From: Myxococcales bacterium
GTDB lineage: Bacteria; Myxococcota_A; Polyangia; Haliangiales; Haliangiaceae
DNA length: 64,000 nucleotides
Assembly: GCA_016720595.1 (NCBI GenBank)
Contig: JADKKI010000021.1
Location: 1-64,000, forward strand
Direction: 5' to 3'
The notes beneath the pieces were generated by a model. That model was not told the DNA's origin, did not search any database, and saw only the letters and a program-made list of their open reading frames with translations. A program made the position numbers and the translations under genes. Positions 45,747 through 55,113 of the stretch are shown in pieces; the first letter of the stretch is position 1, and the number at the start of each line of letters is the position of its first letter.

Positions 45747-46828
45747 GGATCGGCGTCGTCACGACGTCGTATCCCCGCACGCCCACCGATCCTGCCGGCA
45801 GCTTCGTCGCCGCCCATGTCCACGCGCTGCGCACGCTCGGCCACGATGTCGACGTGATCGCCGCCGGAACGCGCGCCGGTCATGACGTGGTCCGGATCCC
45901 GAGCACGCTGTTCGAGCGCGGGGGCGCGCCTGATGCACTCGAGCGCACGCCGTTCGCTCTCCTCGGTGCCGCCGCGTCGTTCTCGACCCGGCTCGCCGCC
46001 GCCGTCGCGCTCCGCGCCCATCGCTGGGACTCGATCGTCGCGCACTGGCTCGTCCCTTCGGCGATCGCGGCCCTGCCCTCACGCGTGCCGCTCCTCGCGA
46101 TCGCGCATGGCGGCGACGTCCACACGCTGCGCCGCATGCGGCTGCTCGGCCCGGTGCTTCACCTCCTCGCGCGCCGCGGCGCCGAGCTGGTGTTCGTCAG
46201 CGAGGAGCTGCGTACGCTCGCACGCACCGAGGTCCCGCGGCTCGAGGGCTGGCTCGCGCGAGCGACCGTGCAGCCGATGGGCCTCGATCTCGGGCGGTTC
46301 TCCGCGATCGCGCACGAGCCCACCGATCCACCGACTGTCGTGGTGGCGGCGCGGCTCGTGCCGGTGAAGGGCGTGGATGTGATGATCGATGCCGCTGCGC
46401 AGCTCCGCTCCACGGTGCGCGTGGTGATCGCCGGTGATGGGCCCGCGCGCGCCGAGCTCGAACACCGCGCACGCCGATCGTCGATCACGTTCCTGGGTCA
46501 GATCGACACGACCGCGCGCGATCGCCTGCTCGGCACCGCGAGCATCGTGGTCGTGCCCTCACGCGTGACCGCCACCGGGCGCTCCGAGGGCACGCCGATG
46601 ATCGCGCTCGAGGCGCTCGCGGCCGGGGTGCCGCTGATCGCCAGCGAGGTCGGTGGCCTGCGCGCCCTCGCACCTGCCGCGCACCTGGTGCGTCCAGAAG
46701 ATCCCGCAGCCCTGGCACGCGCGATCGACCACCTCCTCGCCGCTCCACCTCGGCCAGCCGACCTCCAGGCGGCGGTCGATCACCTGGGCTGGGACCGCAT
46801 CGCGCACCGCCTGGTGAGAAGCGCATGA
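45743..46828 (+). CDS. family 4-type glycosyltransferase (GT-B)
   Basis: 361 residues from TTG 45743, overlapping the stop of the GT2 gene (TTGA). GT-B features: N-terminal [26 protein letters not shown] and C-terminal VVAARLVPVKGVDVMIDAAA, VVIAGDGPARAELE, ITFLGQ, and the donor-binding SRVTATGRSEGTPMIALEAL AAGVPLIASEVGGL (E-x7-E type). Retaining transferases of this type use nucleotide sugars to build polysaccharide or lipid-linked glycans. No signal peptide. The acceptor is unknown. Confidence 0.9.
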   Translation: MRIGVVTTSYPRTPTDPAGSFVAAHVHALRTLGHDVDVIAAGTRAGHDVVRIPSTLFERGGAPDALERTPFALLGAAASFSTRLAAAVALRAHRWDSIVAHWLVPSAIAALPSRVPLLAIAHGGDVHTLRRMRLLGPVLHLLARRGAELVFVSEELRTLARTEVPRLEGWLARATVQPMGLDLGRFSAIAHEPTDPPTVVVAARLVPVKGVDVMIDAAAQLRSTVRVVIAGDGPARAELEHRARRSSITFLGQIDTTARDRLLGTASIVVVPSRVTATGRSEGTPMIALEALAAGVPLIASEVGGLRALAPAAHLVRPEDPAALARAIDHLLAAPPRPADLQAAVDHLGWDRIAHRLVRSA

Positions 46829-46988
46829 CTCGGCCTCGCGCCGCGATGCGTAAAGACGTTCGCACCGCGGTCCGACCACTGCCACCGTGAAATCTCCCAA
46901 CTGGTTGCAATCACGTGACGATCCCGAGGCAATCGGGGGATGACAGGACAGTCTAGCGGCGGCACAGCGCGTGCTTATTTCTGCGGCG
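46829..46988. other. intergenic region upstream of the GT-like gene
   Basis: 160 bp of somewhat lower GC. No clear -35/-10 pair or hairpin was assigned. Confidence 0.35.
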
Positions 46989-47555
46989 ATGTCCGAGGGT
47001 CCCCGGTTCGACGTCTCCGTCATTCTGCCGTTCGGTGACGACGAGGAGTTCGTGGGGATCGCGGTGCGCCGTACGGCGGAGCACCTGCGTGGGCTGGGGC
47101 TGTCGTTCGAGATCCTCGCGATCGATGAGGACTCCGGCGACAACTCGCACGCCGTCCTCGCCCTCCTCCGCGGCGAGCTCCCCGAGCTGCGCGTGACCCA
47201 CGCTTCCGCGCGCGGCCGTGGCATCGATGTCGGCGCCGGTCGTGCGCAGGGCACGCTGCTGGTGGTCGCCACGCCCGATGTCGCGAGCGCCTCGCTCGAT
47301 GGCGTCGGCGATGCGTGCCGCCGCCTGCTCGCGAATGAAGGTGATGCCGAGGTCGCGCTGACCCGGTACACCGTCGCCCATCGCGTTCGCGCCCTCGCGG
47401 CGTTCCGCGGCGCGCGCCTGCTCGGCCCCGCGATGCATCGTCGCCTCGCCAAGCGCCTCCAGGTGCAGAACCTCTCGATCAAGATCACTGGCCCCACGGG
47501 CGTCGCCGCCAAGTCGGCGGTCAGCCGGTTCCGCGCGTTCGCTCGCTTCGGCTGA
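46989..47555 (+). CDS. short GT2-like protein, probably lacking part of the catalytic site
   Basis: 188 residues from ATG 46989. It starts like a GT-A enzyme (FDVSVILPFGDDEEFVGIAV, FEILAIDEDSGDNSHAVL, GRGIDVGAGRAQGTLLVVAT) but the DxD is replaced by ATPDVASAS, and the protein is much shorter than usual. The C-terminal third is basic (HRRLAKRLQVQNLSIKITGP). It may be a degenerate or regulatory glycosyltransferase. It stands alone after the GT pair. Confidence 0.6.
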   Translation: MSEGPRFDVSVILPFGDDEEFVGIAVRRTAEHLRGLGLSFEILAIDEDSGDNSHAVLALLRGELPELRVTHASARGRGIDVGAGRAQGTLLVVATPDVASASLDGVGDACRRLLANEGDAEVALTRYTVAHRVRALAAFRGARLLGPAMHRRLAKRLQVQNLSIKITGPTGVAAKSAVSRFRAFARFG

Positions 47556-47620
47556 GCCCCGCGCAGTTCCGCGGTCTCCGCGTCGACATCGCCCGAGATG
47601 TTGGCTGATACTCCGCGGCG

Positions 47621-48010
47621 ATGGCCGTGGACGAGCTCGTGACGCTCCTGGTCCGCCTCGTCCGCAATCCTGCCGACGACGAGGCGCGACGCCGCGTGGC
47701 CGAGGCGCTCGATCGCCAGGGCTTGACCGACGACGCGATCGGCGTGCTCGCACCGTTCGTCAACCTCACGGGTCACGAGGACACGCCCACGCTGCCGTGC
47801 CTGTGCAAGACGTGTGTGGCGCGCGCGGGCTCCACCGCCGAGACCGCCGGCGTGAAGTTCCATCGCTCGTTTGCTGTCGCGAAGAACCGCGTGCTCCAGT
47901 TCTGGCTCGCCGACGAGCTCGCCACCCAGCGCGGCGAGGTGCGACGCGCCGTGGGCGAGGCGCTGCGGCTGCGCGTCGCTCGCAAGCGCAAGCGGAAGCA
48001 GTCGACATGA
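47621..48010 (+). CDS. small CxCxxC protein coupled to the HEAT-AKR gene
   Basis: 129 residues from ATG 47621. N-terminal helices (DELVTLLVRLVRNPADDEAR RRVAEALDRQG, TPR-like), then PCLCKTCVAR, a CxCxxC site that could bind metal, and a basic tail ending RVARKRKRKQST. The stop overlaps the ATG of the next gene (ATGA at 48007-48010). No family was recognised. Its coupling to the HEAT-AKR gene upstream of the retron suggests a shared function. Confidence 0.7.
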   Translation: MAVDELVTLLVRLVRNPADDEARRRVAEALDRQGLTDDAIGVLAPFVNLTGHEDTPTLPCLCKTCVARAGSTAETAGVKFHRSFAVAKNRVLQFWLADELATQRGEVRRAVGEALRLRVARKRKRKQST

Positions 48011-50819
48011 TCGCGTTCCTCGCGAACGACGCGCGCGATCGTCGCCACGCGATCGAGGCCCTCGCCTCCTCGCAGCTCGCGGATCCCGCGATCGCCTACG
48101 CTCTGCGCAGGCTGCTCGCCGCCGATCCCGATGTCGCCGTGCGATCGGCCGCGGCGACCGCCGCCGGGCGCACCACCCACCCCGACGCATCCGCGTGGTT
48201 ACGCGCCGCGCTCCGCGACGTCTCCCCCGTCGTACGCGACGCCGCGATCCGCGGCCTCGCACACCGGCGCGAACACGGCGCAGCCCCGGCGCTGCGCGAT
48301 CTCGCACGCACCGACACCACGTGGTGGGTACGCCGCAGTGCCATCTACGCGCTCGGGGCACTCGGGGGCTCGGGGCACTCGGGGCGAACAGCGCAGTCGG
48401 GGCGCCCGACGGCACCGACGCGATCGCGCCCGCGCGCGAGGCCCTCGCCGACCCGTTCTGGCGCGTGCGGCACGCGGCCGTCCAGGTGCTCGCCGTGTGC
48501 GGCGATCGCGCGCCCGAGCGCCGCGCCGAGATCCTCGCGGACGTCGGCGGCGGCACCGCGGACTACCTGCGCGTGCTGTGGGGGCCCACGCTCGTCGAGC
48601 CCGCCGAAGGAGCCGCGCCGGTCTCGCAGCTCCCCGAGCTGCTGCGTGATCGAGATCCCGCTGTCGTCACGGCGCGCCTCGCCGAGCTCCCCGATCCGCC
48701 CGCGCTCGCGCTGGTCGAGCTGCTGTGCGATCCGCACGTCCCGCTGCGCGAGCTCGCGGCCGCGCGCATCATCGATGCGAACGATGCTGCCGCCTTCGCG
48801 CGCGCGCTCGATTGGCTGGACGAGCCACGCATCCCACACGTCGCTGCCACCGTGGTCGCCCTGCTCGATGGCCTCGGCGATCCGGCACGACAGCTCGTGG
48901 GGCAGGTGCTCGCCGGCCCCGCGCGGCCCGGGGCGATCGCGTGGGCGATCGGCTGGGTGGTCGCCACCCGCGATGTCGAGCTCGCACCTCGCGCGTGGGC
49001 ATGCGCGGTGACGCACGATCTCCGCGAGCTCGCGCTCTCGCTCGCCCCGCCCGCCGTGCTCCGCGAGCTCCTCGGTGACGCAGCGCTCGTCGATCACCCG
49101 CTCGCCGTCGCAGCGGCACAGGAGCTGGTCCTGCGGCCGGCCATGATCCGCCGCGAGGTGCTCGCCGCGATCCGCGAGGTCAACGCGCCCGCGGTGCGCG
49201 CGGCGCTGATCGCCGCCGCCGACGATCCCGACAGCCCGCACGTCCACGCCGGCCTCACCGACCACGACCCGCTGGCCCGCGCGCTCGCGCTGTCCACGCT
49301 CGCCGCCGCCGGTCGCCTCTCGCCCGTACAGCAAGCGAGCGCGCTCGCCGATCGGGATCCCGCGGTGCGCGAGGCCGTGCTCGGCTCGTCGCCTCCCGCG
49401 GCGGTCATCGCACTCCTCGAGACCGAGCGCGATCCGTGGGTGCGGCGCACGGCGGCGCGCGTGCTCGCGCGGCGCACCGCGGTCGCGCAACCCCAGATCG
49501 CGCTCGCGCTCACGGGCGATCCAGATCCGTGGATCCGCGCCTACGGAGCGGGCCTGCTCGCGCCCGCGGATCCGGCGCAGCGCGCGCGACTCGTCGAGCT
49601 CGTCGGCGATCGATCTCCCGCGGTCCAGGCCGCGATCGTCGAGCAGCTCGCTTCGCTGTCCGACGCGGAGCTTCGCGCGGCGCTCCCCACCGCCTCGTCG
49701 GAAGGCAGCCGTGGCGTGCAGGCCTGGCTCGACACGACCGATCTCGAGTCCATGCTCGCGGCGGGCGAGCGCGCAGCGGCACACGTGGTCACGGCAGCGG
49801 CTCCCGGCGTGATCTCCGCAGCGCCTGCCGACGAGATCGCGGTGCGCGTGACCAGCGCCGAGCGTGCCGCGCCTCCAGCGTCGAGGATCCGCCGCACGTT
49901 CGGCCGGTCCGGGGTCGAGGTCACGCCGCTGGCCGTCTCCGGTGCGTTCGATCTGAGCCCCGGCTCGCTGCACGTCGCGTCCGAGGCCGGCGTGGAGCTG
50001 ATGTTCTGGGAGCCCACGTACGCTGCGATGACGCGGTTCCTGCGTGTCCGCGCGCGCCGCGATCGCACCTGCGTGGTGACCGGCAGCTATCACGCCGATG
50101 CGGCGTCGATCCACGCAGACGTCGACCGCGCGCTGCGCCGGCTCCGTCGCGACACGCTCGACGTGTTCCTCCTGTTCTGGGCTCGCTCCCCGGCGCGGCT
50201 CGACGAGGCGGCCTTCGACGCGCTCGATCAGCTGAAGCGGGCCGGCAAGCTCCGCGCGATCGGGTTCTCCACCCACGATCGCGGCCTCGCGATCGATGCG
50301 CTCGCGCGCTCGCCGTGGGACGTGGTGATGACCCGCCACAGCGCCGCGCACCCGGGGATCGAGGATGCGCTGCTCGCCCGCGCGCAGGCCGCCGGCGCCG
50401 GCGTGCTGACGTTCAGCGCGCTGTGCTACGGCCGCATGGTCTCGGGCCCCGGCGCTCCAGAGCCGGCCGATTGCTACCGGTATTCGCTCAGCCAGCCCGG
50501 CGTCACCGCTTGCATCACGGCGCCCCGCCGGCATCGCGAGCTGGTGGAGAACCTCGCCGTCCTCGAGCGGACGCAGCTCGACGAGACCGAGCTCGCGCGG
50601 CTCCGCGCGCACGGCGCGGGCGTGCGGATCGAGAACCAGCGCTTCAACACGCTGATCCGCCAGCCCACCCGCGATGCGGCCGCCGCGGCGATGGCGATGC
50701 TCGAGGCCGAGCTCGCGCCCGACGACATCGACGGTGCCGTGTCGGCGCGCAGCCCGCGCCGCCCGATCGCGGGCCGCGGCAAAGCCTCGCCCTCGGCACT
50801 CCGCCGCGGCCGCCTCTGA
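48007..50819 (+). pseudogene. HEAT-repeat / aldo-keto-reductase-like fusion, frame broken by a 17-bp duplication
   Basis: ATG 48007 starts MIAFLANDARDRRHAIEALA, a HEAT solenoid. After a 17-bp tandem duplication at 48351-48384 the sense continues in another frame: NSAVGAPDGTDAIAPAREAL, then about 600 residues of HEAT repeats (DPAVREAVLGSSPPAAVIAL, DPWVRRTAARVLARRTAV). From about 49880 an AKR-like domain follows: RRTFGRSGVEVTPLAVSGAF, DVDRALRRLRRDTLDVFLLF and LRAIGFSTHDRGLAIDAL. The usual AKR Asp, Lys and His positions appear replaced (LMFWEPTY, CVVTGSYH, LLFWARS), so it may be non-catalytic. As sequenced, the product ends after about 335 residues (stop 49011). With one repeat copy it would be about 930 residues. 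Confidence 0.75.
48351..48384. repeat. perfect 17-bp tandem duplication
   Basis: GCTCGGGGCACTCGGGG occurs at 48351-48367 and again at 48368-48384 without a mismatch. 17 is not a multiple of 3; deleting one copy joins AIYALGALG directly to ANSAVGAPDG and makes the HEAT-AKR gene one open frame. Confidence 0.95.
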
Positions 50820-50867
50820 CGATCGCGTGGCGCGCTTGCACCGCGGCGCAGGCTCTGGGACTCTCGC

Positions 50868-51033
50868 AGCGACTCTCGAGGGTGTGACCGAGCTAGCCTT
50901 CCGTCCACGATGCAACGTCGTGGCTGACTGTGACCGGACATGAAGAACGTACGAGCGCGAGGTCCGCTTACCGGCTTCTTTGACCTCGCATCTCACTGCC
51001 GAGCAAGTAGCCCGCACACCCCCGAGAGTCGTT
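50868..51033 (+). ncRNA. candidate retron msr-msd RNA with a1/a2 arms
   Basis: AGCGACTCTCGAGGGTGTG (50868-50886) and CACACCCCCGAGAGTCGTT (51015-51033) pair over 19 positions with one G-U and one A-C mismatch, as a1/a2 arms of a retron. Five nt inside a1 lies AGCTAGC (50891-50897), containing AGC, the usual site of the branching guanosine. Then comes a hairpin CCACGA-7 nt-TCGTGG (50905-50923) fitting msr, and a longer one, GAG-C-GCGAGGTC-17 nt-GACCTCGC-AT-CTC (50953-50994), fitting msd. The RT starts 4 nt after a2. This is the known retron order a1-msr-msd-a2-RT. The RNA boundaries and branch point are inferred. Confidence 0.75.
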
Positions 51034-51037
51034 CTAC

Positions 51038-52477
51038 ATGAATCCCGTCGAGCTGATCCTCGAGCTCCGCGGCCTGCTCGCCGATGCGCAGGCGAACGGC
51101 GCCAAGATCCGCGAGCTGATCGAGAGCCATCAGGACATGGCCGAGTACCAGATCGCGCGGTTCTACGCGGCGCGACACCTGGTGCCCCAGGTCGAGGCGT
51201 TGATCAGCGAGATCGATCCGAAGCAGCGGCTCGCCGGCGTCGAGCTGATCCGGTTCGGGTTCCCGCGCACGCTCGCCGGCAAGCTCCTCCGCCGCGTGGT
51301 CAAGGATCCCGACATCGAGGTCCGCAAGCGTGCGCGCTCCACGGTCAAGCACCTCGGGCTCGAGGAGATCGCGCTCCCCGACACCCGCTACGACGGCGCC
51401 CGCTCGATCCGCGGCAAGTTCAACACCACGGGCTGGGCGTTCGGCCTGTTCGCCGAGCATGCACGCCGCGCCTGGAACCGCGTCCCAAAGAAGGCCACCC
51501 AGATCGCCGCGCTCGGCGCGCAAGGTCTGCCCGTGCTCGCCAGCATCGCGGACGTCCAGGCGCTACTCGGTGTGGATGCAGCCGGGCTCGCGCGCTTGAT
51601 GCGCCCGGGCACCGAGTCCGGATCGGCGTACGTGGAGTTCGAGATCCCGAAGGCGAAGGGCGGCACGCGCCGGATCGCCGCGCCGCGAGGCCCGTTGCGG
51701 CGCGCGCAGCGTGCGCTGCTCGATCAGATCCTCGCGAAGGTCCCGCAGCATCCCGCCGCACACGGCTTCGTCGCCGGCCGCTCCACCGTCACCAACGCGC
51801 GCCCGCACGTCGGCGCCGCGCTCGTGGTGAAGACCGATCTCAAGGACTTCTTCCCGACCGTCCACTATCGCCGCGTGATCGGCCTGTTCGAGCTGCTCGG
51901 GTACAACGAGGCCGTGGCCGGCGTGCTCGCCGCGCTGACCACGTATCGCCCCAAGCTGCCCGATGGCCGCGTGGTGTGGCCCGGCGTGCTGCCCCAGGGC
52001 GCGCCGACCTCGCCTGCGCTCGCGAACCTCGCGTGTCGTCGGCTCGATGCTCGCCTCACCAAGCTCGCCGCGAAGTACGGCGCGGTGTACACGCGCTACG
52101 CCGACGACCTCACGTTCTCGTTCTCCGAGTCGCCCAAGATCGCGATCGGGCGGTTCCTGTGGTGGGTCGATGGGATCTGCCAGCAGGAGGGCTTCGTCGA
52201 GCACCCGGGCAAGCGGAAGCTCCTGCGCGCGAAGACCCAGCAGCGGATCACGGGCCTCGTGATCAACCGCGCTGTCCACGTGCCGCGCGCGGATCGACGG
52301 AGGTTCCGCGCCCTCCTGCACAACTGCGCGAAGCACGGCGTGGCGAGCCAGGCCAAGGGCCGCGAGAACTTCGCCGCGTACCTCGCGGGCTACGCGGCCT
52401 ATGTCCAGATGGTGCAGCCGGAGCTCGGCAAGGCGTGGGCGGCGCAGGTCGCGAAGCTCCTCGGTGAGGCGCCATGA
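51038..52477 (+). CDS. retron reverse transcriptase with N-terminal HEAT-like extension
   Basis: 479 residues from ATG 51038. Residues 1-150 are helical, HEAT-like (AGVELIRFGFPRTLAGKLLR RVVKDPDIEVRKRARSTVKH). The RT domain runs from about 190: RRIAAPRGPLRRAQRALLDQ, AAHGFVAGRSTVTNARPHVG with the retron NAxxH at 253-257, KTDLKDFFPTV (Asp267), GVLPQGAPTSPALANLACRR, and YTRYADDLTFS (YADD 354-357). The thumb has ITGLVIN (404-410), the retron VTG motif. Strong resemblance to myxobacterial Mx162/Sa163-type RTs, which also have long N-terminal extensions. It makes msDNA from its own ncRNA upstream. It overlaps the LRR gene by ATGA. Confidence 0.93.
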   Translation: MNPVELILELRGLLADAQANGAKIRELIESHQDMAEYQIARFYAARHLVPQVEALISEIDPKQRLAGVELIRFGFPRTLAGKLLRRVVKDPDIEVRKRARSTVKHLGLEEIALPDTRYDGARSIRGKFNTTGWAFGLFAEHARRAWNRVPKKATQIAALGAQGLPVLASIADVQALLGVDAAGLARLMRPGTESGSAYVEFEIPKAKGGTRRIAAPRGPLRRAQRALLDQILAKVPQHPAAHGFVAGRSTVTNARPHVGAALVVKTDLKDFFPTVHYRRVIGLFELLGYNEAVAGVLAALTTYRPKLPDGRVVWPGVLPQGAPTSPALANLACRRLDARLTKLAAKYGAVYTRYADDLTFSFSESPKIAIGRFLWWVDGICQQEGFVEHPGKRKLLRAKTQQRITGLVINRAVHVPRADRRRFRALLHNCAKHGVASQAKGRENFAAYLAGYAAYVQMVQPELGKAWAAQVAKLLGEAP

Positions 52478-53889
52478 GCGACGTGATGGCGATCGTCAGC
52501 AAGGCGGTGTTCGAGAAGGCCGCCGGCAAGGCTCCCGCGCTCGGCACCCGGCTCGGCCTCGATCGGTACGTGTCCGCGAACAAGGGCCTCGCGCCGCTCA
52601 CCGGCGGCGGCCGGCTGTTCCTCGTCACCGTGCGCCCGCCCGACGAGGCGCTGTGGCTGGTCGCCGTACTCGACAGCCCCGCGTTCACCGGCGGCGAGTG
52701 GGTGGCCACCGCATGCACCACGCCGCTGACCGAGATCTCCGGTCTCAAGGCCCAGCTGGTGTTCGAATCGGGCAAGGGCCTGCCGACCACGGCGGGCACG
52801 CTCGGCATGTCGCTGCAGACCCCGCGCGTGCTGACCGCCGCGGACACCGCGCTCCTCGATGGCGTGCTCGCCGGCGCGCCGGCAGGCTCGGCAGCCCCGG
52901 CCCCCACGCGCCCCGCGAAGCCCGCCGCGGATCCAGCGGCGCCGCTGCTCGCGGCGGTGCTCGCGGCGCCGCGCGAGGATGCACCCAAGCTCGCGCTCGG
53001 CGCGCACTGGCGCTCCGTCGGCGAGCCGCGCGGCGAGCTGGTCGAGATCGATCTCGAGCTGCGCGGGCGGCTCTCGATCCCGCGGCGCAAGCTGCTGCGC
53101 GCACGCAAGGCCGAGCTGCTCGCCGCGAACGAGGCGCGCTGGTGGCCGTGGACCGTGACCTCGCGCCGCCAGCGGGCGGGGTTCATCGTCGCGATCATGG
53201 CCGAGGCCGCCGAGCTCCTCCCACTCGCCCCCACGCTGTTTGGCACCGAGCCGATCACCGAGCTCGAGCTGATTGGCCTCGACGAGGAGGTGATCGCGGA
53301 GGTCGCGAAGGCGCCGTGGCTCGGCAAGCTGTCCGCGCTCGCGCTCCGCGGCCCGATCGGTGACGAGGGCTTCACCACACTGGTCCGCTCGAAGCACCTC
53401 GCGAACCTCGAGGCGCTCAACGTCTCGGTCAACGAGCTGTCCTCCGAGGCCCTCGCGGGGCTCGGCAAGGCCCTGCCGTCGCTGCGCCGCCTCGTCCTCA
53501 CCGGCAACGGTGTGGGTGACGAAGGTGCCGCCGCCCTCGCCGCGTGGCCGCACCTGCCCCAGCTGCGCACGCTCTACCTCACGGCTTGCGACCTGACCTC
53601 GACAGGCGTCGCGGCGCTCGTCGGCAGCGGCAAGGTCGCGGGTCTCGAGAAGCTGACGCTCGCGCAGAACGAGCTCGGCGACGCCGGCGGCGAGGTGATC
53701 GCCGCCCATGCGGCGGCGCTGCCCGCGTTGCGTTATCTCGAGCTCGCGTACACCCAGCTCAGCGATCCCGGCGCGAAGGCCCTCGCCGCCGCGGTGTTTC
53801 CACACATGCGCCACCTCGACGTGTCGGGGAACTGGTGCTCGCGCAACGAGCTGCGGGCCACGTATCGCGATGCGCTGATCGACTCCTGA
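52474..53889 (+). CDS. LRR protein with TIGR02996 domain, candidate retron effector
   Basis: 471 residues; the ATG overlaps the RT stop (ATGA), so translation is coupled. Residues 1-130: a distinct N-terminal domain (MAIVSKAVFEKAAGKAPALG, LFLVTVRPPDEALWLVAVLD). Residues 130-175: Pro/Ala linker. Residues about 177-225: TIGR02996 companion domain (HWRSVGEPRGELVEIDLELR GRLSIPRRKLLRARKAELLA). Residues 255-465: leucine-rich repeats of the RI-like type (LVLTGNGVGDEGAAALAAWP, LTLAQNELGDAGGEVIAAHA). No signal peptide. Retron effectors are normally next to the RT; none known to me has this architecture. Effector function is inference from position. Confidence 0.85.
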   Translation: MSDVMAIVSKAVFEKAAGKAPALGTRLGLDRYVSANKGLAPLTGGGRLFLVTVRPPDEALWLVAVLDSPAFTGGEWVATACTTPLTEISGLKAQLVFESGKGLPTTAGTLGMSLQTPRVLTAADTALLDGVLAGAPAGSAAPAPTRPAKPAADPAAPLLAAVLAAPREDAPKLALGAHWRSVGEPRGELVEIDLELRGRLSIPRRKLLRARKAELLAANEARWWPWTVTSRRQRAGFIVAIMAEAAELLPLAPTLFGTEPITELELIGLDEEVIAEVAKAPWLGKLSALALRGPIGDEGFTTLVRSKHLANLEALNVSVNELSSEALAGLGKALPSLRRLVLTGNGVGDEGAAALAAWPHLPQLRTLYLTACDLTSTGVAALVGSGKVAGLEKLTLAQNELGDAGGEVIAAHAAALPALRYLELAYTQLSDPGAKALAAAVFPHMRHLDVSGNWCSRNELRATYRDALIDS

Positions 53890-53941
53890 TCAGCCCCCAT
53901 CCTCGGTGGCCCGGTGGGACACCCTCGGCTATAGTCGAGGC

Positions 53942-54993
<1,052 letters not shown>

Positions 54994-55003
<10 letters not shown>

Positions 55004-55044
55004 AACCGAGCAGCTCCCGGCTCCGTGTTCTGAAACGGAGCAGC
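54994..55044. repeat. 21-bp direct repeat over the rseP stop
   Basis: CGTGTTCTGAAACCGAGCAGC (54994-55014, containing the rseP TGA) recurs at 55024-55044 with one change (GG for CG). The copies begin 30 bp apart. It looks like a small tandem duplication of the gene's 3' end in the spacer. Confidence 0.75.
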
Positions 55045-55113
55045 GCGGCGAGGAGGGAGGTGTGGGCCAAGTCCCCCCTTGCAGACTTCGTCCGTCCGGC
55101 TATACTTAGTGTC

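Noticed and set aside
51038..52477. Group II intron reverse transcriptase
   Set aside because: No maturase or HNH domain and no intron ends (GUGYG...AY); the RT carries NAxxH and ITG.
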